From Hamadaea sp. (GTDB lineage: Bacteria > Actinomycetota > Actinomycetes > Mycobacteriales > Micromonosporaceae), in contig NZ_JABFVK010000049.1 of the NCBI RefSeq assembly GCF_013362815.1, positions 1 to 64,000 on the forward strand: DNA of 64,000 nt, read 5' to 3'. The notes beneath the pieces were generated by a model. That model was not told the DNA's origin, ran no database searches, and saw nothing but the letters and a program-made list of their open reading frames with translations. Below are positions 33,241-41,752 of this stretch, piece by piece (within the stretch, counting starts at the first letter, position 1; each line of letters begins with the position of its first letter). The position numbers were made by a program, and so were the translations under genes.

Positions 33241-34566
33241 GTGGCACATGTCATCGCGATCGACACGCCGAGCCTGGGCGACCGGAGCTATCTCGTCCAC
33301 GACGGCGACGTGGCCTTCGTCGTCGACCCGCAGCGAGACATCGACCGGATCCTCGACTTGGCGGCGGACGCGGGCGTGCGGATCACGCACGTCTTCGAGA
33401 CCCACATCCACAACGACTACGTGACCGGCGGCCATGCGCTCGCGCTCGCCACGGGGGCGGCGTACCACGTCAACGCGGCCGACGCGGTGGACTTCGACCG
33501 CGTACCGATCACGGACGGTGACCAGATCCGCGTCGGCGATCACCTCAGCGTCGCCGCCATCGCCACGCCCGGCCACACCTTCACCCACCTGTCCTACGCG
33601 CTGTCCACGGACGAGCGCGAGATCGCGGTCTTCACCGGCGGCTCGCTGCTCTACGGCTCGGTGGGCCGCCCCGACCTGCTGGGTCCTCAGCACACTCAGG
33701 ATTTGGTACGCCGACAGCACGCGTCCGCCCACCGGCTGGCCGCCTCATTGCCCGAGTCCGCCGACGTCTACCCCACCCACGGATTCGGCAGCTTCTGCGC
33801 GGTTTCGCAGTCGTCGGCGTCGGCCTCCACGCTCGGCATCGAGAAACGCGTCAACCCGGCGCTGTGGCAGAGCGAGGACGAGTTCGTGAACGGCGTCCTC
33901 GCCGGACTGGACGCGTGGCCAGCGTACTACGCGCACATGTCGGCGTTGAACACCGCCGGTCCCGCCGCGCCGGACCTGTCCACACCGGAACGCGCCGACG
34001 CCGGTCAGCTGCGCCGCCGGATCGCCGACGGCGAATGGGTGGTGGACCTGCGCAACCGCACCGCCTTCGCGGCCGGGCACGTCTTCGGCAGCCTGAACTT
34101 CGGGGCCGACGGGAACTTCGCCACCTATCTCGGCTGGCTGATCCCGTGGGGAACCCCGGTGACGCTGCTGGGCGACACCCCGGAACAGGTCGCGAAGGCC
34201 CAGCGAGAGCTCGTACGCATCGGCATCGATCGGCCTGTCGCCCACGCCACGGGCGACCCTCGCGACTGGACGGACGAACCGGTCTCCTATCCGCGCGCCA
34301 CGTTCGCCGATCTCGCCCAGGTCCGCCACCATCGGCCGGTGATCGTCCTCGACGTACGCCGCAACCAGGAATGGATCGAGTCGCACCTGCCCGGCGCCGT
34401 CCACATTCCCCTGCATGAGCTGCCGCAGCGGCTCGCAGACGTGCCGCCCGGCGAGGTCTGGGTGCACTGCGCCAGCGGCTACCGGGCCTCGATCGCGGCG
34501 TCGCTGCTCCACGCGGCCGGACGGGACGTCGTCCACGTCGACGGCGACTACACCGTCACTCGTTGA
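33241..34566 (+). CDS. Persulfide dioxygenase-like metallo-beta-lactamase protein with two rhodanese domains
   Basis: A 441-residue protein. The metallo-beta-lactamase fold covers about 1-235, with metal ligands in THIHNDYVTGGH (His55, His57, Asp59) and later His in ATPGHTFTHLS and THGFGS. This is the ETHE1/persulfide dioxygenase layout, with mononuclear iron expected. Two rhodanese domains follow: the first (VVDLRNRTAFAAGHVFGSLN) lacks a catalytic Cys, and the second has Cys410 in VHCASGYRAS. It should oxidise glutathione- or mycothiol-type persulfide to sulfite and move sulfane sulfur. GTG 33241 is chosen because AGGAG lies nine bases upstream; TTG 33232 is too close to it. It overlaps the convergent MarR gene by 11 bp. 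Confidence 0.88.
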   Translation: MAHVIAIDTPSLGDRSYLVHDGDVAFVVDPQRDIDRILDLAADAGVRITHVFETHIHNDYVTGGHALALATGAAYHVNAADAVDFDRVPITDGDQIRVGDHLSVAAIATPGHTFTHLSYALSTDEREIAVFTGGSLLYGSVGRPDLLGPQHTQDLVRRQHASAHRLAASLPESADVYPTHGFGSFCAVSQSSASASTLGIEKRVNPALWQSEDEFVNGVLAGLDAWPAYYAHMSALNTAGPAAPDLSTPERADAGQLRRRIADGEWVVDLRNRTAFAAGHVFGSLNFGADGNFATYLGWLIPWGTPVTLLGDTPEQVAKAQRELVRIGIDRPVAHATGDPRDWTDEPVSYPRATFADLAQVRHHRPVIVLDVRRNQEWIESHLPGAVHIPLHELPQRLADVPPGEVWVHCASGYRASIAASLLHAAGRDVVHVDGDYTVTR

Positions 34567-35068
34567 GGGGTGAGGCGGCGAACTTCTCGGCGTCGAACCG
34601 GTTGTGTCCTTCGAGGAGCTTGCGTCCGATGCGGCGCAGATCGTCGAGGTCATCCCCGTCGAGCAGCGATCCGAAGCACTCCTCCAACGCCGCGTGGTAC
34701 GCCGGTCGGGTCATCGTGGTCAGCGCCTCGAGCCCGGCCGCCGTGAGGACGGCATCGGTCTGCCGGCGATTCTCGGGCGGCACCTCCCGCGCCACCCAGC
34801 CTCGGCGTACCAGCCGGTCCACGAGGCGGGTGACTCCGCTCGGGCTCGTGTTGAGGTAGTCCGCCAGCCGTAGCATGGACATCCGCCGATTCGGCGCGGT
34901 GGCCAGCCGGAACAGCGCCCCGTGCTCGGTGAGCGAAGTCTCCGCCTGCCGTTCCATCCGGCTCGTCATCGCCGCTTGGACGATCTCGACCGCCTGCTGG
35001 ATATGCAGCCAACCACTGAGTACTTCGGGATGCCGGTCGGGCACGTCGATCTCTGGCCAGTTCTCCAC
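34556..35068 (-). CDS. MarR-family transcriptional regulator
   Basis: A 170-residue regulator with a winged helix at about 55-125 (RMSMLRLADYLNTSPSGVTRLVDRLVRRGWVAREVPPENRRQTDAVLT), flanked by N- and C-terminal dimerisation helices. The length and the wing motif match MarR. Its start is 53 bp from the divergent NmrA-like gene, and a TTGAC/GTCAA inverted pair in that gap (35085-35089 and 35107-35111) is a likely shared operator. It probably represses the NmrA-like gene. Confidence 0.9.
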   Translation of the reverse strand: MENWPEIDVPDRHPEVLSGWLHIQQAVEIVQAAMTSRMERQAETSLTEHGALFRLATAPNRRMSMLRLADYLNTSPSGVTRLVDRLVRRGWVAREVPPENRRQTDAVLTAAGLEALTTMTRPAYHAALEECFGSLLDGDDLDDLRRIGRKLLEGHNRFDAEKFAASPLNE

Positions 35069-35120
35069 ACGACGAAGCTTACACTTGACTCGGCAATGTT
35101 TTCACTGTCAAACTTTGCTC

Positions 35121-35969
35121 ATGAAAACATTCGCTGTCACCGGGGCCACCGGCACCCAGGGCGGAGCGCTCGCCCACCTTTTGATCGACCGCGGTCACCA
35201 CGTTCGTGCGTTGACCCGCTCGGTCGACTCCCCTGCCGTGCAAGCACTACGCGCTCGCGGCGCGGAGATCGCGTACGCCGACTTCACAGACGCCGTCTCG
35301 CTCGAAATCGCGTTCAAGGGCACCGACTCGGTGTTCCTCATGACGACGCCGTTCGGCACCGACACCGCGACCGAAGTCCGGCAAGGCAGGACGACCGTCG
35401 ACGCAGCCGCCCGGGCGGGAGTCGAGCACGTCGTGTTCAGTTCCGTCGCGCACGCCGACCGGGAGACCGGCGTACCGCACTTCGACAGCAAGTTCCAGAT
35501 CGAGCGGCACCTCGTCGCGAGCGGTCTCAGCTGGACGATCCTCGGCCCCGCCAAGTTCATGGACAACTTCGCGACCGGGTACGCCGCCCGCATGCTGGCC
35601 GCCGGAGACTTCGCCCTCCCGCTCGCCGCCGACCGATCCATCGCGTTGATCTGCGCCGCGGACATCGCCGGCATGGCAGCGCTCGCCCTGACCGACCCGC
35701 AACGCTTGGCAGGCAAACGCATCGACATCGCCGGAGAGGAAACCACGTCGCTGGCGATGGCCGACGCCTTCACCGCTGCGATTGGGCACCAGGTCACATT
35801 CCGGTCGACCCCGCCGGAGGAGTCCCGAGCGTGGGGCGACGACCTGTACAAGATGTTCCGCTACTTCGACACCGTCGGGCTCGACGTCGACGCTTCGGGA
35901 CTGCGCCGTGCGTACCCGGAGGTGGGCTGGCACACCTTCGCGGACTGGCTGGCCACGCGTACCTGGTGA
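35121..35969 (+). CDS. NmrA-like NAD(P)-binding protein
   Basis: A 282-residue atypical short-chain dehydrogenase. The N-terminal Rossmann motif is TGATGTQGG (residues 7-15), with LTRSVDS next as the nucleotide-phosphate end. The typical catalytic Tyr-x-x-x-Lys is not evident (HFDSKFQIERHL in its place), so it fits the NmrA/quinone-oxidoreductase-like group that senses NAD(P) or reduces small carbonyls. It is divergent from a MarR regulator, a very common arrangement in which MarR responds to electrophiles or quinones. The ATG at 35121 starts the Rossmann strand directly. Confidence 0.88.
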   Translation: MKTFAVTGATGTQGGALAHLLIDRGHHVRALTRSVDSPAVQALRARGAEIAYADFTDAVSLEIAFKGTDSVFLMTTPFGTDTATEVRQGRTTVDAAARAGVEHVVFSSVAHADRETGVPHFDSKFQIERHLVASGLSWTILGPAKFMDNFATGYAARMLAAGDFALPLAADRSIALICAADIAGMAALALTDPQRLAGKRIDIAGEETTSLAMADAFTAAIGHQVTFRSTPPEESRAWGDDLYKMFRYFDTVGLDVDASGLRRAYPEVGWHTFADWLATRTW

Positions 35970-36001
35970 CCAGCCGCGCGCCGCATCGGCGTCCAGGCTT
36001 C

Positions 36002-36442
36002 TCACTCTGCCGGGCCGAGGGGTGGGCCGTGCAGTCGCTGCTGGAAGTCTGCCGCAACCTGTGCCAGGCGTACGCCGGCCTCCGGAGCGGTTGGATCGAG
36101 CTCGACCCTGCGCCCCTCGTGATAGTCGAACAGCCAGCGGTGACCTCCGTCTTCGGCAGCCGCCTGGTGAATCGCCCGGAGGATCACGGGGCGATAGAGG
36201 AGCTGCGCTCGCCAGCCACCGATGTACGCCGCCTTGATATGGGCCACGACTGGACTACGGCGACGATGTGCGTACCCGAGGACGGTCACCGTGTCGTAGC
36301 CGGCGAACCCGCCGAGAACGTATAGCTTGGCGCCCGCCGGAAAGATCTTCTGACTGCGCAGGTGCGCCTGCGGGCCGTCAGGATGGTACGGATACGGCAG
36401 CAGCGTCCCGACAATGCACCACTCGGCGGCCAGATCATTCAT
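36002..36442 (-). CDS. Conserved hypothetical protein
   Basis: A 146-residue soluble protein (MNDLAAEWCIVGTLLPYPYHPDG). It has a Gly/Tyr-rich centre (KLYVLGGFAGYDTVTVLGYAHRR) and a region AYIGGWRAQLLYRPVILRAIHQA. I do not recognise a family. The ATG at 36442 overlaps the stop of the upstream YjbR-like gene by eight bases, so the two are translationally coupled; an upstream start would add 17 Arg/Pro-rich residues. Confidence 0.62.
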   Translation of the reverse strand: MNDLAAEWCIVGTLLPYPYHPDGPQAHLRSQKIFPAGAKLYVLGGFAGYDTVTVLGYAHRRRSPVVAHIKAAYIGGWRAQLLYRPVILRAIHQAAAEDGGHRWLFDYHEGRRVELDPTAPEAGVRLAQVAADFQQRLHGPPLGPAE

Positions 36443-36863
36443 CGCGGTCTGCCCGGCTCGCCAGCCATTCCGACCCGCGCCGGGCCGAGGCACGAGCCAG
36501 CCACGCGTCTTGGATGACTTCGGCCAGCTCCGCCCGGGTTATCTCACCGAGCCGGCTCGCCCGGATGAGGACCGATGGATGTCCATTGAAATGCGGTGTC
36601 GTGAAGAACGGCGACTTTTCGTCCTGCACCAGCGCCTGCTTGTCCGCCGCCGAACCGACCCAGAAGACGATCACGTCGGCGTACCGCTCGCCGGTGTCGG
36701 GATCGAACGCGTCGGGCCTCGGATTGCGGAAGAACACGAACGACTTCCCGCCGACCTGATAGACCGGATTGTCACCGGTGCCGTGCTCCACGGTAACGTG
36801 CGGCATGGCCAGCGCCAGCTCGTGCACATCCTCCACCCGCGCGCGGCGGCGTCTGTCACCCAT
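36435..36863 (-). CDS. MmcQ/YjbR-family protein
   Basis: A 142-residue protein of the MmcQ/YjbR group (DVHELALAMPHVTVEHGTGDNPVYQVGGKSFVFF and VLIRASRLGEITRAELAEVIQDAWLARA). The fold is a CyaY-like alpha/beta double-wing that may bind DNA. It is expected to be cytoplasmic. Members are widespread, but their role is not established. It is the upstream gene of a pair with the hypothetical protein at 36002-36442. Confidence 0.82.
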   Translation of the reverse strand: MGDRRRRARVEDVHELALAMPHVTVEHGTGDNPVYQVGGKSFVFFRNPRPDAFDPDTGERYADVIVFWVGSAADKQALVQDEKSPFFTTPHFNGHPSVLIRASRLGEITRAELAEVIQDAWLARASARRGSEWLASRADRDE

Positions 36864-37034
36864 GACCTCAGCGTAGGGTGCAGGCTGCCAGTCCGCGCCG
36901 GATTTCGGCCGCGAACCCGGCTCGGTTGACTGTCGACTGTGGATGGGTCAAGGGGTTGATCGTTTGTCGGCATCTTGTGTGCCGGTTGGGTTTTCCCCCG
37001 GTTAGCGGTCCGACAGGCGTTCTAACATTGGGTC

Positions 37035-38561
37035 ATGAGCACGGGGGTGTTGGCGCAGGCAGAGGCGGATGTCGCCGAGCTTGCCGCCGGTCCCCTGTGG
37101 ACGTTGTCCGACGCCGAGATCACCGACGAAGTCCGGCGTACGTTCGCGTTGATGCAACGGTTGTCGGCCCGAATGCTCGCGTTGGTCGGCACCGCTGAGG
37201 GCCGGGAGGTTCCGTACACCGCCGGTGCGACGGGTACGGCGAACTGGTTGACGTTTCTGCTGGCGATCCGGCACCGTGACGCCGAACAGTGGGCGAAACT
37301 CGCCCGGCAGCTGCCCGCGGTCCCGGCCGCCGAGCAGGCCTTGTCCGACGGTCAGGTCAACGTCGGTCAGGCGCAGGTGATCACCAAGACCGTGCACGAC
37401 CTGCCGTCGGCTGTCGGTGAGCAGGGCAAGGCCAAAGCCGCCGAAGTACTCACCAAGCTCGCGGCCGAGGAACGGCTGCGGCCAGAGGTGCTGGAAAAGT
37501 ATCGGTCGCAGATCTTGGAGCTGGTCGCCCCGGAGATCGCCGAGGAACGCCTGCGCAAGGAGCTGGAACGGGCTGAACGATCGGCGCACGACCGACGTGA
37601 CTTCACCCTGATCCCCTACGGCGAAGGCGAATACCGTATCCGCGGCGTGCTGGATGCGGAGATGGCCGCGATCCTGCGCGCGGCGCTGGATCCGCTGTCG
37701 GCACCGCGCCGCCCGGCACCCACCGCTGTGGCAGACCAAACGCTGAGCGGCGACCGCCCGGATCTGCCGGATTTCAGCGGTGGCCAGTCGGACCTCGGCG
37801 CACCGTACGGCGGCGACGGCGATCGGTCGGCGTTCGGCGGGTCTGGCCCAGCTCGGGGCGGTGGCCGTGGCGCTGCGCCGGACGTCTTCGGCTCGACCGC
37901 CGCAGGAGATTCGGCCTCGGCAGGTTGCCCGGTCACGACTGCTGGCAACCTAAACGGCACGGCCAAGCGGGCGTTGCCGGGTGATCCGGATCTGCGGTCG
38001 GCCGGTGCCCGTCGCGCGGATGCGCTGATCGAGTTGTGTGAGCGGATTTTGCACGCCGGGGAGCTGCCGGACAACGGTGGCGAGAAGCCGCATCTGACGA
38101 TCACTTTGCCGTGGGAGCAGCTGAAAGCCAAGGTCGGCGCGGGACTACTGGACACCGGTGACCTACTCACCCCGGAAACCGTCCGCCGCCTCGCCTGTGA
38201 CGCGATCATCATCCCCGCCGTCTTGGGCGGCGACGGGCAGGTCCTCGACGTCGGCCGCGCCCGCCGCCTCATCGACGGCCCACTACGACGCGCGCTCGTG
38301 TTGCGAGACCGAGGATGCGCGTTCCCCGCATGCGATCGCCCACCCCAGTGGTGCGACGGCCACCACGTCCACTCGTGGGCAGACGGCGGAACCACCTGTC
38401 TGACCAACTCTGTCCTACTGTGTGGGTTTCACCATCGCGAAATCCACCACGGACACTGGGAAGTACGCATCAGAACCGACGGCTTCCCCGAGTTCATCCC
38501 ACCCACCTTCATCGACCCACTACGCCGGCCCGTGCAGAACACCCTGCACAGACGCTGCTGA
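37035..38561 (+). CDS. DUF222 / HNH-endonuclease protein (13E12 type)
   Basis: A 508-residue protein. An N-terminal helical DUF222 region covers about 1-240 (ARMLALVGTAEGREVPYTAGATGTANWL...). A low-complexity Gly/Asp/Ser insert covers about 240-310. The C-terminal HNH nuclease zinc region has the metal-binding cysteines and histidines CAFPACDRPPQWCDGHHVHSWADGGTTCLTN and CGFHHREIHHGHW near 425-475. These actinobacterial proteins occur in many copies and are associated with mobile DNA, but no integrase, transposase or attachment site is visible here. The start ATG 37035 lies just after a TAACAT -10-like hexamer (37024), so the leader is short. Confidence 0.92.
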   Translation: MSTGVLAQAEADVAELAAGPLWTLSDAEITDEVRRTFALMQRLSARMLALVGTAEGREVPYTAGATGTANWLTFLLAIRHRDAEQWAKLARQLPAVPAAEQALSDGQVNVGQAQVITKTVHDLPSAVGEQGKAKAAEVLTKLAAEERLRPEVLEKYRSQILELVAPEIAEERLRKELERAERSAHDRRDFTLIPYGEGEYRIRGVLDAEMAAILRAALDPLSAPRRPAPTAVADQTLSGDRPDLPDFSGGQSDLGAPYGGDGDRSAFGGSGPARGGGRGAAPDVFGSTAAGDSASAGCPVTTAGNLNGTAKRALPGDPDLRSAGARRADALIELCERILHAGELPDNGGEKPHLTITLPWEQLKAKVGAGLLDTGDLLTPETVRRLACDAIIIPAVLGGDGQVLDVGRARRLIDGPLRRALVLRDRGCAFPACDRPPQWCDGHHVHSWADGGTTCLTNSVLLCGFHHREIHHGHWEVRIRTDGFPEFIPPTFIDPLRRPVQNTLHRRC

Positions 38562-38764
38562 TCCACTGGTGCCATGCCAGCGAGTGACATAGGTGTCGCC
38601 GGGAAGGCACTTCCGGGGCAGGCGCCATCTGACGCACTTTGCGTTCACGCCGAGACATCCGTCAACAGCATCACCGAGCGACTTCATCGTGGGCGAGGTC
38701 CCCGGTGTACCTTGGTCGCCTGCGGCCGAGGCCGCCGATCACCAATGAGCCCCGACGTGAGCGA

Positions 38765-38797
38765 TGGCGGCACCCGTTCAGCAGCCGGGTGCCGCCA
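38765..38797. terminator. Strong 12-bp-stem hairpin terminator
   Basis: 38765-38776 (TGGCGGCACCCG) pairs perfectly with 38786-38797 around a nine-base loop. It lies between the DUF222 stop (38561) and the stop of the convergent DUF3800-like gene (38834). Elsewhere in the 272-bp gap I see only a doubtful short frame (38574-38837). Confidence 0.8.
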
Positions 38798-38833
38798 CCA
38801 CGGCTCAGTTGAGGCCGCGCTTTCTCCGGCGTA

Positions 38834-39883
38834 CTAGAGGGCGGGGTCGGTTGCCCAACCGCACCAGCACGAGGCTGGCTCCAGGTAGGGCTCGAGCAAG
38901 TCGGTCAGCCCGGGATGGCTGGCCGCCACCGCGCCACCGGACATGATCTTCCGGGTGACTCCGGCGAGGACGTCGGCCACCTGCACCCGGGGCTCGATCC
39001 GCGAATCCGTCTGACGGAAGCGCAGGAAAGGTCCCTGGATGGGGCGGCTGATCAGCTCCAGCGGTGGTTCGGCCAAGACCTGTTCCAGTCGCTGAATCCG
39101 TTTCTCGGTCAGCGCCGACTGCTCGTCGTGGACGATTGCGATCGGCTGCGTACCGGCGCTCCAATGGAGCACCGTGCGAGCGAGCGCTGGGAGCAGCGGC
39201 TCCAGCACCGGCTGCAGGACGTGGTTGTCCAGCAGACGGATGCGAGCGGTGTAGCCGTCGCCTCGCGCGTTTCGCAGCTCGTCGAACAGTTCGCCGATCC
39301 AGCCGTCGCCGGCGAGTGGCCGCAGCGCGTCGACCTGATCGAAGAAGGCGTCGACTGGGGCGTGCACCTTCGGGTGGCGGTTCTCCCGTAGTACCAGGTT
39401 GATGGCGGCCAAGAAGGCGCGCCACCGTTCTGGGCCGAACACCTCGCGGCCGGTGCGGCACAGTTCGGCGGCTGCGCTCGCCAGCCGTGGGTCGGGGCGT
39501 AGACCCAGGCTCACGGTGTCGGCGAAGTCTCCGAGGAAGATGTCGAGCACGCGAAGGATGATGAAACAGGACTTGTGGGTCAAGTGGACCCGGGCCCGGC
39601 CGTGGACGGGACCGTCCGGACCGAGGAACGCGGCGAGGCCCGCGCCGTCGGTGTTGCGGATCAGGTGCCCGGCCTTGAACTCGTGCCGATGCCACTCGGA
39701 GCGGCCGCGCAGTAGCCGGATGCACTCCTCGGCCGCTTCGATCGGCAGGCGGACGCTCGCGTACGCGATGACGTCCGAGTTGGCGGCGGCGAAATTGCTG
39801 CCTTCCCAGCCGGACTCGTCACACGAGATCTCCAGGGCGGGTTCGGCGGATGTCTCTCTGGTCTCCAATGTCTCTCCTGGCAC
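38834..39883 (-). CDS. DUF3800-like RNase H-fold protein
   Basis: A 349-residue protein resembling DUF3800. An acidic residue pair near the start (LEISCDESGWEGSNF), an internal HDEQS at about residue 255 and a late QVADVLAG motif (about 305-312) could supply the metal-binding acids of an RNase H-like fold. Such genes are often scattered and sometimes lie in defence islands or beside mobile elements; here it stands alone. GTG 39883 is the longest start, but TTG 39868 has AGGAG five bases upstream and would remove only five residues. The activity is not known. Confidence 0.7.
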   Translation of the reverse strand: MPGETLETRETSAEPALEISCDESGWEGSNFAAANSDVIAYASVRLPIEAAEECIRLLRGRSEWHRHEFKAGHLIRNTDGAGLAAFLGPDGPVHGRARVHLTHKSCFIILRVLDIFLGDFADTVSLGLRPDPRLASAAAELCRTGREVFGPERWRAFLAAINLVLRENRHPKVHAPVDAFFDQVDALRPLAGDGWIGELFDELRNARGDGYTARIRLLDNHVLQPVLEPLLPALARTVLHWSAGTQPIAIVHDEQSALTEKRIQRLEQVLAEPPLELISRPIQGPFLRFRQTDSRIEPRVQVADVLAGVTRKIMSGGAVAASHPGLTDLLEPYLEPASCWCGWATDPAL

Positions 39884-39985
39884 TCCAGCGGATACGTCGA
39901 CGGGTGATCACAGGCCGACGTAAACGTCCACGGAGCTGCCAGAAGTAGTCATACGGCCATGGTGCCCCGTCGAGCCGGGATACGC

Positions 39986-40024
39986 CACCGGATATCCGGT
40001 GATTTGACATCTGCCTAATTAGGC
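39986..40024 (+). promoter_or_regulatory. Palindromic control region of the ars flavoprotein gene
   Basis: Three elements are stacked. CACCGGATATCCGGTG (39986-40001) is a perfect 16-bp palindrome. TTTGACATCTGCCTAATTAG (40003-40022) matches the element before arsR at 41361-41380 at about 16 of 20 positions and contains TTGACA as a -35. GCCTAATTAGGC (40013-40024) is a perfect 12-bp palindrome inside it. The start codon follows at 40040. Confidence 0.7.
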
Positions 40025-40039
40025 GGCACTCTAAACAGC

Positions 40040-41338
40040 ATGACCTTCACCGCCGTGATCGGAGCCGGCCCCGTCGGCCTGGCCGCTGCCGCCCAGCTCG
40101 CAACCCGAGGACTGGACTTCGTCGTCTTGGAGGCGGGCGACTCCGCCGCGGCGTCCATCGCCGAGTGGTCGCATGTGCGGCTGTTCTCCCCGTGGCGCTT
40201 CGACACCGATACCGCAGCAAGGGCGCTGCTCGACAGCACTGGATGGGCTCCGCCGGACCCCGACCGGCTGCCCACCGGCGGCGAGCTGATCGCCGAATAC
40301 CTCGCTCCGCTCGCCGCCCATCCGGCGATCGCGCCGAATCTGCGGCTCGGCGCGGCCGTCACCGACATCGCGCGTCTGGGCTTCGACAAGGTACGCACCG
40401 CCGGCCGGGACGGCTCGCCGTTCGTTCTCCGGCTCGCCGACGGGAGTGAGCTGACCGCCTCGGCGGTGGTCGACGCCTCGGGGACCTGGCGTACGCCGAA
40501 CCCGTTGGGCGGAAACGGAATCATCGCCCATGGTGAGGCCGGCGCGTACGCCGCCGGACGGATATTCGACGGCATGCCGGACGTGCTCGGCCGACTGCGT
40601 ACGCAGTTCGCCGGGAAGCCGGTCGCCGTCGTGGGGGCCGGGCACTCCGCCACGGGTACTCTGCTGGCGCTGACCGAACTGGCCGAGACAGCGCCGGGCA
40701 CTGTCGTGCAGTGGCTGTTGCGCGCGCCCAACCCCGATCGCGCGTACGGGGGCGGCGAGGCGGATGCGCTGCCCGCCCGGGGTGCGATCGGTTCCCGGCT
40801 CCGGGCGCTGGTCGCCGCCGGGAAGATCACCGTCCACACCGGATTCCTCCTGACCGAGGTCACCGACCAGGGCATCGTCTCGGCAGACGGGCGCAAGGTC
40901 GACGCCGCGGTGATCGTGAACGCCACCGGCGCCCGCCCCGACCACACGGTGGCGACCGAGCTCCGGTTGGATCTGGACCCGATCCTCGGTTCGACGCGGG
41001 CGCTGGCTCCGCTGATCGACCCGAACAAGCACTCGTGCGGCACCGTTCCACCGCACGGCGTGGACGAGCTCACTCATCCCGAGCCCGGGTTCTACGTCGT
41101 CGGCGCGAAGTCCTACGGGCGGGCACCGACATTCCTCCTCGCGACCGGGTACGAGCAGGCTCGCTCCGTCGTGGCAGCCATCGCCGGGGACTGGGCGGCC
41201 GCCCGGGACATCCACCTGGAGTTGCCCGAAACCGGCGTATGCGGTGCCAGGGATGACACCGAGGCGAGCCGGCATCCAAGGGCGCTGCCGTTGGTCGCGG
41301 TCGGCGGGACGGCGTCCGGTGGATCCTGCTGCGGCTGA
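40040..41338 (+). CDS. arsO: Ars-cluster flavoprotein monooxygenase-like (ArsO type)
   Basis: A 432-residue FAD/NAD(P)-binding protein. It has a GxGxxG Rossmann motif at residues 8-13 (VIGAGPVGLAAA), a second nucleotide-binding motif VVGAGHSATG near 196-205, and ATG-like NATGARPDHTV near 293. It resembles the flavin monooxygenase-like proteins found in actinobacterial ars operons (ArsO) and next to ArsR. The C-terminus ends GGTASGGSCCG, a flexible tail with a Cys pair that could bind arsenite (inference). It is under its own ArsR-type operator and 46 bp upstream of arsR. The flavin fold is certain; the ArsO assignment rests mainly on context. Confidence 0.78.
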   Translation: MTFTAVIGAGPVGLAAAAQLATRGLDFVVLEAGDSAAASIAEWSHVRLFSPWRFDTDTAARALLDSTGWAPPDPDRLPTGGELIAEYLAPLAAHPAIAPNLRLGAAVTDIARLGFDKVRTAGRDGSPFVLRLADGSELTASAVVDASGTWRTPNPLGGNGIIAHGEAGAYAAGRIFDGMPDVLGRLRTQFAGKPVAVVGAGHSATGTLLALTELAETAPGTVVQWLLRAPNPDRAYGGGEADALPARGAIGSRLRALVAAGKITVHTGFLLTEVTDQGIVSADGRKVDAAVIVNATGARPDHTVATELRLDLDPILGSTRALAPLIDPNKHSCGTVPPHGVDELTHPEPGFYVVGAKSYGRAPTFLLATGYEQARSVVAAIAGDWAAARDIHLELPETGVCGARDDTEASRHPRALPLVAVGGTASGGSCCG

Positions 41339-41360
41339 GCGAGCCCGGCTGGCAGCTACG

Positions 41361-41380
41361 TTCGACATCTGTCAAACTAG
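41361..41380 (+). promoter_or_regulatory. ArsR operator/promoter before arsR
   Basis: TTCGACATCTGTCAAACTAG (41361-41380) aligns with TTTGACATCTGCCTAATTAG at 40003-40022. It ends four bases before the arsR GTG, which suggests an almost leaderless transcript and tight autoregulation. Confidence 0.7.
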
Positions 41381-41384
41381 AGAC

Positions 41385-41741
41385 GTGTCGAAACAGCTGC
41401 TTCCCCTGCTCGAGAAGGCCGATGACGGTCCGTGCTGCGTACCGCTCGTGGCGCAGACCGTCGACGCGACGGACGCCGCCGACCTCGCTCCGGCGTTCAA
41501 GGCGCTCGGCGACCCGGTCCGGCTGCAGCTGATGTCGATGATCGCGTCGGCCGACGGCGGCGAGATCTGCGTCTGCGACCTGACTCCGGCGTTCGAGCTG
41601 TCCGGGCCGACGATCTCGCACCATCTCAAGACGCTGCGGGAGGCCGGCCTCGTCACCTCCGAGCGCCGGGGAACCTGGGTCTACTACCGCGCCGACCGGG
41701 CACGTCTCGGCGCGTTGTCCGCCCTGTTGAACGTCGCCTGA
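41385..41741 (+). CDS. arsR: ArsR-family arsenic-responsive repressor
   Basis: A 118-residue repressor with a winged helix at about 35-110 (FELSGPTISHHLKTLREAGLVTSERRGTWVYYRADR). The As(III)-binding cysteines Cys62 and Cys64 lie in EICVCDL, the canonical ArsR site. An additional N-terminal Cys pair (Cys17-Cys18, DGPCCVP) may complete the metal site. The GTG at 41385 follows the operator directly; the frame is open upstream but crosses the flavoprotein gene. It likely controls both itself and the flavoprotein through the matching boxes at 40003 and 41361. Confidence 0.93.
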   Translation: MSKQLLPLLEKADDGPCCVPLVAQTVDATDAADLAPAFKALGDPVRLQLMSMIASADGGEICVCDLTPAFELSGPTISHHLKTLREAGLVTSERRGTWVYYRADRARLGALSALLNVA

Positions 41742-41752
41742 GGAGCCGGCCG

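Noticed and set aside
38574-38837. 87-codon open frame in the 272-bp gap after the DUF222 gene
   Set aside because: No ribosome site, odd composition, and it reads through a strong terminator hairpin.
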